A stretch of DNA of 64,000 bases from Mactra quadrangularis (Eukaryota; Mollusca; Bivalvia; Venerida; Mactridae). Where the stretch lies: contig CM046294.1 in NCBI GenBank assembly GCA_025267735.1, forward strand, positions 8,218,001 to 8,282,000, written 5' to 3'. Positions 52,401-61,518 of the stretch are shown here, piece after piece (positions within the stretch are counted from its first letter, which is position 1; each line of letters starts with the position of its first letter). The notes beneath the pieces are model-generated. The model did no database searches and had not been told where the DNA came from. It saw only the letters and a program-made list of their open reading frames with translations. The position numbers were made by a program, and so were the translations under genes.

Positions 52401-54021
52401 CATCTATCCTTTATTTTCAAACATAGAGACAGGTGTACTTACCCTGGCATTCCTGGGGCATCTATCCTCAAAACTGGAGACCGTAAACTTACTTTGGCAT
52501 TCCTGGGGCATCTATCCTCAAAAATGGAATTCATACACTTACCCTGGCATTCCTGGGGCATCTATTTTCATACATAGAGATAGGTGTACTTACCCTGGCA
52601 TTCCTGAGGCATCTATTTTCAAACATAGAGACAGGTGTACTTACCCTGGCATTCCTGGGGCATCTATCCTCAAAAATGGATGTTGTGTATCATGACTATC
52701 TTTAAAGTAGCAGACAGTACAAAGATCAAAGTCGGAACATGAGTTACATCTCCATCTTGTACCCGGAAAGTTTGATCTTTCACAATGATCACAAACGATA
52801 TCTGTATGAGCCAAACCTGTGATATAATTATACAGTGTGTAGAAGTAGAAACCTTAAGTTGATTTTCGGAATATACGCTATGGTACATACAACTGGTCGG
52901 GGAGAAATAACGTCAATTTAAACACAAAACAAAAAATTACAATGGATATAATGGGAAACCCTGATTATATCTGTAATCAAGCAATGAGTTTTCACTCTGA
53001 AAAAGAAAAGCGGGATACTGAAGACATCTTTCTAAGTAAATTTAATTTATCTCGACTGTGTTTGTGACCGTACTAACAAAGTCGAGGTAAGGATAATTTA
53101 CTGTATAGTAAATATTATCCTTATGCTATAAACCAATTTAGAAAAGTAGACTTTTTTCCATGATTTAAATAGTTAAGTAGAGGTAATTACTACTTCTTTA
53201 TCAATCGGTGCGATAGATTAGATTACACTATTTCGGCGTTGCATACATACAATGGTACTGGAAAATGGGCCTAGTTATTGGTTAATCCGAACATTTTCCA
53301 GGATCGGTAAGTAGGTTGACTGTTTGCCTGACTAATATGGCCTATACAATGTGTCGGTACGGTGACAATCTGATTAAAACCCGATCTAAAATTTTCCGCT
53401 CGTCAGGGTCACGTTCAGGTGACCTTTTCTCATCATTTTATTAATGACGAAATTGTTATGATTCGTAACTTGTTTACATCGTCTACGTCACGCAATGTGA
53501 AATGAGCAGTCCAATCGCAGACTGTGAAAATACCGCTGTTAAATTAGCTTGCAAACCTTGGTCTAAAAAAAGAAATTACGAAATCAAAATGTTATTAATT
53601 GTGTTTCGTCTAAATGAAAGCTTCGCATTAATTAGTCGACATAAAGGTCATCTTGACATGAACCTCCATTGAGATAGTAGAGATCCTGTACGACAATGCT
53701 CTACAGGATATCTGTTTACGGAGATTGCTGTCGTGATAACCCTATCAAAAATGTTAAATCAAAATGATAACCAGATAACAAATAGTACAAAAATATGTAA
53801 TTTGGTTTACCTGCTGGACTACTGTCTAGTACTCTAAGATCACATTTCCCGTCTTTCCCAGTATCATAGCAACCATTATTTCCCATATCCCATTGTACTT
53901 CAACTGTTTTATCTTGGTTGTCCTGGGTAACTGTACCCACGTGACCTTCACCGCCATCATCATTACCATAATGCCAATCTGGACCACGTACTACTCGGAT
54001 ACCTACAACTTCAACTGACAT
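37465..54021 (-). CDS. MIB2-like: MIB2-like E3 ubiquitin ligase, copy B (18 exons, 908 aa)
   Basis: Exons in transcript order: 54021-53811, 52816-52645, 51227-51121, 50055-49858, 49101-48929, 48570-48466, 47761-47657, 47307-47064, 46356-46175, 45725-45577, 45114-44958, 44588-44434, 44017-43891, 43298-43196, 42757-42669, 41872-41685, 40871-40651, 37505-37465. The frame is open throughout, 2727 nt including TAA. Lengths equal copy A exon by exon, except exon 5 (-24), exon 8 (+15) and exon 17 (-9). Many exon differences look synonymous (exon 4 is almost identical), suggesting a conserved protein, whereas introns have diverged. The role is inferred as in copy A: a RING ligase with MIB, ZZ and ankyrin substrate-binding modules. 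The exon 9 acceptor is AAG rather than the usual TAG/CAG. All RING and ZZ metal ligands are retained. Confidence 0.93.
37680..37835 (-). repeat. SINE family B body in intron 17 of copy B
   Basis: On the minus strand, the 'aaggtatatggagaagtttc' to 'ggcgttaaacca' order matches 9003-9175 and 55795-56010. It is in sense orientation relative to copy B. Confidence 0.7.
39375..39460 (+). repeat. Dispersed repeat, second copy
   Basis: This is the partner of 31476-31560 ('agagatatggccgtttaa', 'cccctatacttttctattg', 'gtatgggcct'). It lies in intron 17 of copy B, directly before the tRNA-like head at 39464. Confidence 0.6.
39464..39597 (-). repeat. tRNA-like head of SINE family B
   Basis: Read on the minus strand it starts 'aggtcgatagcgcagttgg' (A box) and has B box 'ggtttcgaatccc', then 'gaggttatactcttgac' and 'aatgtcaattttcctcc'. 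The same head-body junction is seen at 55940-55995, which links this head to the family-B body. Not a functional tRNA gene: it continues into SINE sequence. Confidence 0.7.
40026..40373. mobile_element. ~348-bp foldback transposon in intron 17 of copy B
   Basis: The outer arms ('acatataaggtatat' and 'atataccttatatgt') are perfect complements. Further in, 'aaaatggtagttttt' pairs with 'aaaaactaccattttt', and 'gttctttcaaatgacaccaa' pairs with 'ttggtgtcatttgaaagaac'. There is no ORF. The arms run into TA-rich flanks, so the target duplication cannot be defined. Confidence 0.75.
41265..41430 (+). repeat. Dispersed repeat, second copy
   Basis: This is the partner of 34255-34420, in the same orientation, in intron 16 of copy B. 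Confidence 0.55.
41500..41645 (-). repeat. Degenerate SINE relic (family D) in intron 16 of copy B
   Basis: In reverse complement it matches 27290-27475 of copy A ('cactgttccgagtca', 'ggtcgttgagct.aaatcg', 'cactctcactgattctaga'). Its position relative to exon 16 is the same, so it was inherited from before the duplication. Confidence 0.6.
42190..42630 (+). pseudogene. 5'-truncated, frameshifted non-LTR retrotransposon 3' end in intron 15 of copy B
   Basis: The + strand encodes the familiar C-terminal end of RTE/Jockey-like reverse-transcriptase ORFs: '[13 protein letters not shown]', '[20 protein letters not shown]', then in another frame '[13 protein letters not shown]'. At least two frame shifts break it, and one lies near 42320 between '[12 protein letters not shown]' and '[10 protein letters not shown]'. 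It ends in an (AAGTAAGC)-like tail, as such elements do. It is antisense to the host gene. Confidence 0.75.
42889..42960 (-). repeat. Possible family-A SINE 3' fragment
   Basis: It has 'ttggttgggttta..tcggtagcaacacattg' like the family-A tail, but the rest does not align. Weak. Confidence 0.35.
47798..48105 (+). repeat. SINE family A, full-length, in intron 6 of copy B
   Basis: The tRNA-like head has a mutated A box ('tagctccgttagtagcacgc') and B box ('gggttagattc'). The body 'ggggcatactttcgtgg' to 'gctacgacgttaaacccc' and an AAAC tail follow. It begins 36 bp upstream (in gene sense) of the exon 7 acceptor. Confidence 0.85.
51640..52690 (-). repeat. ZZ-exon/splice-donor minisatellite in intron 2 of copy B (~20 units)
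   Basis: On the gene strand the units read 'gatagatgccccaggaatgc', 'cagg', 'gtaagt' plus a spacer 'tttatggtctccatttttga', with period ~50. The array begins at the true end of exon 2 (52645). Most units keep the GTAAG donor; two have AAGTAAG after a mutated 'ccaaa', and the distal three units are degenerate. The same spacer sub-families as in copy A are present. Confidence 0.95.
53366..53727 (+). mobile_element. Element E in intron 1 of copy B
   Basis: Ends are CAATCT/AGATTG and the internal sequence is close to 32797-33194. It lies directly after a family-A SINE 3' remnant (53290-53365, 'cctatacaatgtgt.ggtacgg'), so it probably inserted into that SINE. It is antisense to the gene. Confidence 0.7.
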
Positions 54022-54090
54022 CTTCTTCGTTGATGTGCCACGCTATGCAAGGAAAACTTTAAAATGTTTATTTGAAGTAGGCCGCAAGTA
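54022..54090 (-). promoter_or_regulatory. Conserved 5' leader of MIB2-like copy B
   Basis: The reverse complement matches the copy A leader ('cttcaaataaa', 'cattttaaa', 'cttgcatagc'). The similarity ends near 54090, where a family-B SINE fragment (54095-54190) begins. Confidence 0.5.
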
Positions 54091-54094
54091 TTGT

Positions 54095-54190
54095 TATCGA
54101 CAAAGGTCAGGAAAAGCGAGGTAAGGTTATCTAGCTTCGTAAAATGACCATAATTTGTGTTGACACGGCGTATAATCCAATAAAAATGAA
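54095..54190 (+). repeat. SINE family B fragment upstream of copy B
   Basis: It matches the 3' half of 9003-9175: 'ggtcaggaaaagcgaggtaa', 'aaaatgacc' and 'tgtgttgacac.gcg'. It separates the conserved leader from the rest of the upstream region. Confidence 0.55.
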
Positions 54191-54560
54191 AAACAAAAAA
54201 ACGAATTTATGAGGAAAACAGTCAAAACAGTGTAAAAATGCGGGCTCATGTTATCAGCATTCCGGACCTCTAATGGCGTCAAATAGTAGATTTAATTAAA
54301 ACAATCAACAATTTAGTTGATTTCCCGGTACGTATTGAGAAAAGTCAGCATCTGGAAGCGATTATATTCACATCATCAGAGTCAGAGTCATGTTATCTAC
54401 AACAACAACTGAAATAGTAAGCAAATGTGTTATTCGCATGTATATTTTTTCTTTCCGGACAAACTATTTAAAGAAAATAAATAGTGTATAAAAAACAACT
54501 ACTTTTCTATCCCAGAAGAAATAGCCAATGAGTACATGCACTGTGGTGTCATTCTATATA

Positions 54561-55067
54561 TATAGCAGGTGATGATATCACCTCTATACTAAGACGCACA
54601 ACCATTCGCAGTTTTCGGCGATTAGGTACGCAACAGAATATAGTGCGGCGCATGAAGACAAAAACGTTGGTAATTTCGTTTTTTGACATAATCATTATCA
54701 AATTGTGAAATAAATGATAGCTTATAACTACATGAATATCAATCCATGGATACTAAATACTTTAAAACCTCAAAAGGTAAAGATGCATATTAAAACCATG
54801 TATTCTACTTTCAATTTCAAATGCCAAATGTAAAGAATGACAGTTGTAAACACGCTAGGATGGAGGTTAAACTACCGGTTAAAAAGTTTGATTTAATGTG
54901 CATAGTTGGTTGGATTGTTAAATTTTATTGATAAGACAATAAAAACATACTGTATTTATTCAGTAGAGTTGAACGGGAAAATTATTAGAATGTAAACATT
55001 GCCACGTGCTTTCAGGTAAAAACAGTTTTACCCATGATGCTCAGCGTCTCCGTACAAATGTCAGTGA
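54561..55067 (+). repeat. Upstream block X, right copy
   Basis: It aligns on the + strand with 12701-13215: 'tatagcagg', 'aagacgcacaa', 'aatcattat.aaattgt', 'atgtattctactttc', 'attagaatgtaaacattg' and 'cccatgatgctcagcgtct'. As the downstream gene is on the minus strand, the block is reversed relative to the gene when compared with copy A. Confidence 0.7.
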
Positions 55068-55794
55068 CTGTATTTGTTTTGAAAACCCGAGTGTAGAGTT
55101 TAGGCATCCTGAGCATGCGTAGTATTGTCGCACAAGCTGTTCAAAACTATCAGCATGAACAGCGTTCTTGGTTACAAAATGGACGCCGCACTTCTTTGTT
55201 TGCAGTAAAATTTGCTTATCCGAATGCATACCAACACACAAAAAACGACATAATTTAAACAAAAGCACAAAGCACTGCTTTTAGTTGTTGGCAATACAAC
55301 GCACTAACGAAAAACACTGATTACAATACTAAATACAGTTTAAGTGACATTAAAAAAGCCCTTTACACCGAGGTCATCACCGCTTTCGCATTGCTTGCCG
55401 CCATTTTCTGACGTCACGTTCTTGCTCACTCCTCGTCAAATGGAGAGTAGGTTCTTGACATGCGAGGGTTACGTTGCCGGTGTTAGTTTTGCCCTAATGT
55501 TGCGACTCGACACTCGGGTTTGCAAAACAAATACGACCAGTAAGACCGTTTGTGTCCAAATGCTGTGTTGTTCTCTCAAAATTTGAATCGAGCGGTAAAC
55601 TAGTTCATGTGCAAAAAATAATTTTTGCATAGAATTTAGTAAAAATAATACAACCAACAGGCATTCTGGGACAAAGAAATGTAGCAGTTACTTAATGTCC
55701 CATTTAAATCTTCCCTATTTTTCTGCCACAAGAATGTGGCGGAAAACAAGCGTTCATTAACATTCTGAAGGTCACGTGGTAGTCGTATATAACC

Positions 55795-56010
55795 TTTTTT
55801 AATTTGGTTTAACGCCGTGTCAACACAATTAAGGTTATTTTACGGCGTCAAGCGCAAGCTTTCCTAGACCCTTGTCTATAACAAGTACTCGCCTTCCCTT
55901 TCACAAGGCCGGAAACTTCTCCATATACCTTGCTAATGGAGAAAATTGATATTATTGTCAAATTTTCATGGAAGGGTATAACCTCCCCAGGTCAGGATGC
56001 GCAGACGGAT
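55795..56010 (-). repeat. SINE family B, body plus part of the head
   Basis: The minus strand contains 'ggggaggttatacccttcc', the head-body junction 'aatatcaattttctcc', then the body to 'ggcgttaaacca'. It is the copy that joins the tRNA-like head at 39464 to the bodies at 9003 and 37680. Confidence 0.75.
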
Positions 56011-56909
56011 CGTGTACCTTTAAATGCAGCAAGTAAATGGTGTCATATTCTTGTCGTAAGATTAACAACTATTCATGCTCGTCACCTGATTATCTAATGT
56101 ATATTTTGGACGTGTTACGACAATCATGATTGTTTAACTAACAAAATACTCATCATGAATTTTATCAGATGTATGAACTATGAAGTATGGTTACCATTCA
56201 GCTATATCAGTTCATGTTACATAATTTATATGACATGATATCAATACCTCTGTTTCTAGTCACATGAACGTATAAAATTTATCTCAGTTGTGCAGTATGG
56301 AAAATTTACAAGTGATAACAAAGATAACAGCAGATCTTTATATATATTATACAAGTCAAATTTAGAATAAAACCTCGTTTTTTAAGCTTTTAAACACATT
56401 TAAAAGAAGACAACGGAATCGTACAACGAATAAAGATGCAAAACCGCATTCGGAACACCTCGACCTTTCTTTGTAGCGACTGGCCGAAGAGTTCCGAATG
56501 GCAAAACCGGAGTATATACATGTAGTCACGTGATCTTTGTGAACATATGGATTAGGTACTCAGCGGATCCAGCAGATTTTAAAATACTAGTTCCAGAACA
56601 GACTCGTAATAACTCAAAACAATTATTCAGCAAAGAATAATGCAGTTCTTCTACTGGCACCAGAGTCCATATCTTATGATCATAAAAAAATGTGTACGTC
56701 CCTATATATCGTTCCCTGTGCATACACACTTGTACACTACCTTATATATAATATATATAATGAAAGTATAGTTATAACTCGTACACGGTAATGTATACGG
56801 GACCGATTTTTGATTGTGTTTATTGCCAAAATAGTATATGTGTGTGAATTTAAAGAATGTGAGGACTCTGGTGCCAGTGAGTTCTTCCTCTTTCAGATAA
56901 TTTTTTTTT

Positions 56910-57065
56910 AGAAGCTGTAGTTCAGTGGTGGAATGCGAGCTTAGGAATAGAGAGGTCCAAGGTTCGAACTATACTTTGATTTCTGCTGATTTCATTAGGC
57001 AAGAAATTTACATGCAGTTGTCCCACTTCACCTACTTGCAAAAGGGTACTGTAAGGGATTTCAAC
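56910..57065 (+). repeat. SINE family C copy
   Basis: It runs from 'gtagttcagtggtggaatgcg' (A box; 20 of these bases are shared in pattern with 32195) through B box 'ggttcgaac' to 'tgctgatttcatta.gcaag' and 'aaatttacatgcag'. Confidence 0.7.
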
Positions 57066-57302
57066 GATCATGGGTTATCATACAAAATTGCATGGTCGGC
57101 TGAATATGTATGTAAATGGGAGTATACTTTAAACAGCACTTTTTTACTCTAATTTAGCAGAGTTATTAAATATCTTTATGAAACAATTTTTTCTTGAAGT
57201 TTTTGAAGGAGAGCTATGTAAAATGGTATGTTCATTATGAACGGACACTTTTATACACGGATGACAAAAAGGGTCAATTTGTCAACATTAATTAAAATAC
57301 CA

Positions 57303-57615
57303 AAATGCACTTTCAATTTCGAAATTACATTCATTTAACATATACACTACAATATTAATAAGCTAAAAGTTTCGAGGAAAAGGTATAAAATTAATAGATA
57401 AAAGTAAACATGAAAGTAGGTGCACCAAATTTTACTTGGTTTGATTACGTTGTTTACAAGAATCATCCAAAAAGGGATTATCCGTTTATTTTTTATCTAA
57501 TTCAAAACATGAAATCAGTTTAAAAATGTTTGTATGAATTACTGCCGGAAAAATTAGTCAAATGAAATAAATTCCACTCACCAAATACTCTGTGTCCATC
57601 TAATGCTATGCTAAG
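57303..57615 (-). repeat. Outer inverted-repeat block, right copy, part 1
   Basis: In reverse complement it matches 10420-10720 ('acacagagtatttggtgag', 'ttggatgattcttgtaa', 'gaaattgaaagtgcatttt'). Part 2 lies beyond the hAT element, at 59235-59400 ('gaacttaaacacgcacg', 'ctagtttcgttttaatg'). Confidence 0.6.
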
Positions 57616-57666
57616 AGCAAATAAACCACTATCGGGCCAAGATATTATGTATGTTTATCTACTCAT

Positions 57667-59223
57667 TAGAGGTGAAACGATTCAAAAATTTTCGATTCGA
57701 TTCGATTTCGATTTTTCATCAAACGATTCAATTTTTCGATTCAATTCGATTTTCTACTGGAATTATATAGGACATAACAAAAAATAAATTATAAAAAGAA
57801 TTAAGAAAGAGATACAACCCAAAGACAATAGAACATATATATATATATTTAAGAACACTGCATTTTTATCTGAGGGACCTCCCTCCCGGAAGACGAAAAA
57901 TTCTAATTCTAATTCTTTAATAATACCCATTTTACAGGTATTAGTGCTTGAATAGTTAAAAATATTTTACTGCATTTTAGCATATATAAATGACAAATCG
58001 TATTATTTCCAACTTTTTAATGAAAAGTAATGCCCATGGACAAATTGTTTATTTCTCCGTACCTACATGTACGTACAAACAGTATATGACTCACGCCATT
58101 ATCAAAGTAAAATTATTCATCAGTGCATCAATGCCATAATTGATGACTAGCTAAGGTTACGCTTAGACAATAAAAAATTGCAAGCATTCAGCAAATGTAC
58201 ATCACTATGACCAGCTTAATTTAGTTTGTTTCAAAATATTTTCTTTTTGCTCTGGCATGATTTAAAATAATTTTCATCACATTATATACGTTAAATTAAT
58301 TTTTATCAACTCTAGGTCTATATGTATAACTTTCTTAATGTTTATTTCAAAATAAAATTATTTTTGGGCTTAAATGAACGTATTATTGAAAATATACAAT
58401 TATCTTCGGACATTTCATAGAATTCATTTCCAATTTATAGTAAATAAAATCTAACCAACCACGTTTTGCCCGATTTTAACAGTTAAGAAAAACAAATTAC
58501 TCAATTACTTTATCATGCTTGATTTAATTTTGTATCATAGGGAACGAAATCGCTTCAACCATTTCGGCGTTATGTCATTCATTTTCGCGACCCACGCTAG
58601 ATAGCAATTTCATATGAATCATCTTTTGTGATTAAAAAACTCATTGTTTTCAATGTTTTCATCTTGATTTAACAAATGATGCTTCAGGAAACGACGATGT
58701 GAAAAGTTTAATTAGTTTTTCTTACGAAAAATCCCCCAATATTGCCGATCGTGTAAAACTAAATCGACTGGTTATATCTTGATGGCCCCTTTATCACTAT
58801 ATTCTATCTAAGTACCAGTCTTAGGTATATATGAATGATATCAAGCGTGTTAACTAACTCAACAACTCCATTGTCGATTTTCTGTCAGCGAGTTAATCTC
58901 CCAGCGTGTGACCGACAATAAGGTTTAATTGACATGTACGCGTAATTAACTTGTATAATTGCAGCAGGCAGTCTCACTTTTTACAACTCTTATCTGGATT
59001 AACAATCGTCGGTCAATAAGGGAACACTATTTTAGTTTACTATAAAAATGCTTATTTTAACCTAAAAGGGGCGTTTCATTCAACTCACAAAACTACTGAA
59101 AAAGACAGTATTTAAAAAAAGAATCGAATCGAAACTGCCTCTTCCGAATCGAATCGAACCGAACCGAATCGAGCGTTAAAAATCGCGATTCTTTGTGAAC
59201 CGCGATTAATCGTTTCACCTCTA
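57667..59223. mobile_element. Complete non-autonomous hAT-type transposon, 1557 bp
   Basis: Perfect 16-bp terminal inverted repeats TAGAGGTGAAACGATT are flanked by identical 8-bp target duplications CTACTCAT (57659-57666 and 59224-59231). The 8-bp duplication and TAGRGGTG termini fit the hAT superfamily. Subterminal 'gattcgattcga' repeats occur at both ends. There is no transposase ORF, so it would need a helper element. The paralogous empty site is recognisable near 10340. Confidence 0.92.
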
Positions 59224-59477
59224 CTACTCATTGATTAGCAAGAAACACTTCATCTTTCTAGATATTTCAGTAGCAAACATTAAAACGAAACTAGAAGTTG
59301 GACGAGTATAATAGGTCGTGCGTGTTTAAGTTCCTAAAAGAAGAGACGTGCGCACTCAATAGGTGAATAAGATATAGCATTTATATTGTTTACTGAATAA
59401 AACATACCCCACTAGCATTCAACATTTTTTAGAAATGGTGCGCATGAAGCTTTGGGTTTTTTTTTCAATTAATTAAA

Positions 59478-59834
59478 GCCACAGTCCCATAAAAATAAAA
59501 ATAACTGTGAGGGCATCGTATAGGCGCCGTGCGATCAAGCTCCGCAAGTACCCGAACGAACTCTGCGTACCCGTACGGACTGTTAGTTTTTACCAGGGTC
59601 CTTGAGATGAGCCCAGGATACACGTATCACCTTCTATTTATAGAATGATCAAATCGTGAACAAAATCGTGGCCAAATATGGATTAAACTTGCATAACTTC
59701 CAGCTACAGTTCCGTACGTGTGTGTTGCTTTGTGCCATGTGCGTACCGTCACATTAATACGCAAGGCTTCCCATGGCCCACGACTGTCTGCACGTACGGG
59801 TCCGCAACAAGCCACGATTTTATGGGACTGAGGC
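59478..59834 (+). mobile_element. Element F, intact 357-bp MITE
   Basis: Terminal inverted repeats GCC(A/T)CAGTCCCATAAAA have one mismatch in 17. The sequence matches 32728-33478 outside the nested element E. The open frame at 59627-59836 on the minus strand lies entirely within the element and has no known domain. The ends resemble CAGT-type Tc1/mariner or pogo termini, but the superfamily is uncertain. Confidence 0.8.
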
Positions 59835-61454
59835 AATATTAAACTTACCTCTTAACTATATACAGTTATATATGTAGTTACATTTCTTCAGTTACGGTGC
59901 GTCGTCAAATGTGGGCCATATATTCGTGTGAGGCACACAACAGAAGTCGAAAAATTTGATATCTTTAAAAGGGGGATGGAATCAGTATACTTGTGTACCA
60001 TTTGTGTCAGTAATATGAAAACTACTTTAATCCAATAAGCTCTAATATACCAATGTCAAATGTTTGAGCATTCAAATGACAAATATAAAATACCTATATA
60101 ATTCAACTCAGCCGGCATGTACATGTTTTTATACCAACGCTATTGGTTTGTTTTCCCAAGTTCAAAAAGTACATATCTAAGTGGTATTTTTATTATATAT
60201 AGACCGACTTGCAAAAACTTCATGTGAATTTTGACGATTTGTAAGTCCCATCTGCTTAATTGGAGAACAAAATGGTCCACGTACCAGAACAGTTCCTCTC
60301 TCGACCACCAATTTTGAGGTTTGGAACTTCACAGTACATTCTAATACTGTATTAGAGTCATATCAAAGTATAATCAAAGATGGGTAGCTAAGTTTTTTAG
60401 AAGAACACTAACGTCGATAACATACGTTGTAAGAGAAAGAAGTTGTAAGCCAGACTGTTGGATCACCACGGTGAGTGATGTCAGTAATAAAGACACGGGC
60501 TATCGTCATGAAAGACCCACTCCACTACCCCCCCCCAAAAAAAAATAAATTATAACGTGCATGTATACATGTATAGAGTGTGAGACTCAACGGAAGTGAA
60601 AATAACATGAACACAATTCACAGCTAGGTTTGTGAATACAAACTTTATGGTAAGCAAATATTGCTCATGTATGAATACAATTTCTTGTAAATGCAATTAT
60701 AGTTGTAGGACAACAGAAAATCAGACTAATTTAATTAGAATAACGATACTTTGTATCTTTATAATCCCAAAACTTATTATCAAGTCTTCGTAATCTTGAG
60801 TAGGTTTTGTGTGAAAATCTATTGAAGTAAACTCTATGGAATAACGCATTTGTGTGTGAAAATTTCAAGTGAGTGGCAACTCACATTTAGTAAAATCCGA
60901 TGTATGTGTATAATTATATATTAAATATACATATATATATGACTAAGTAACTAAAATGGTCAGACTTGATCTTGCTGTTATTACATAAAGTCATTTCCTT
61001 TACACCACCAACTGTAATCCCATTATTTGGTTAGAAATGCGTTTTACTAAGAAACCTTTAAACTACACAAAAGCGAGTACTTTTAAAAGTTTCCATTCAA
61101 AATATAGGGAATATTCTAAGTCATGATCCGAAACCATCCATGAATATTAAACCCAATAAAAAAAGTTCCTTGTTGCGATTTGTATTGGTTTAATCCATCA
61201 ATTTTTAAGGGTTCCCTCCATACAAGTACATATGCCGTGGGTTTTTCCACCGAAACAAACAGTTATAACAAGGGAAACTACCCGTACTGTCTTAGTCACA
61301 CCGGAAGCAGTATTACGTCACTAGAAATCTAATTTGCATATATTTACATTGATCGGCCATATTTATCTGAATACACATTTGTCAGTGAAGTACACAACGA
61401 AACTTTTTGTTGGATATTAGTGTTATAAACTTATTTTGATGACCTAGTGTCATA
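59835..61454. other. Gene-free stretch before the signal-peptide exon
   Basis: AT-rich, with a C9A9-type simple tract near 60530. A CRE-like 'attacgtcac' at 61312-61321 lies about 140 bp before the putative start at 61455 and could be promoter sequence. Nothing else can be supported. Confidence 0.4.
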
Positions 61455-61518
61455 ATGGAGCAATATTTATTAACATGTGCTTTGTTTCTGGGGATTGGAT
61501 TAGTTTTATCCACGTCTG
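61455..61518 (+). CDS. Putative first coding exon with a signal peptide (partial gene)
   Basis: ATG opens MEQYLLTCALFLGIGLVLSTS, a short N-region, a hydrophobic core and a small-residue cleavage-like end, followed at once by a strong GTAAGA donor (61519). The exon would end in phase 1. This layout is typical of the first exon of a secreted or type I membrane protein. I could not find the next exon, which may lie outside the window, so the product is unknown. Confidence 0.45.

Larger units (their letters stand above)
55068..57300. other. Intergenic stretch upstream of copy B
   Basis: It holds a family-B SINE (55795-56010) and a family-C SINE (56910-57065). The short open frames at 55041-55657 overlap on both strands and show no domain. 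No gene is supported. Confidence 0.45.

Noticed and set aside
51712..52577. 168-aa and 84-aa repeat-rich open frames on the + strand
   Set aside because: Same artefact: antisense translation of the copy B minisatellite.
37465..54021. Copy B as a pseudogene
   Set aside because: All 18 exons are open, with matching phases and mostly in-frame or silent changes. Only one acceptor is unusual.
59627..59836. 69-aa minus-strand open frame
   Set aside because: It lies completely inside the element F MITE, whose other copy does not keep the same frame.
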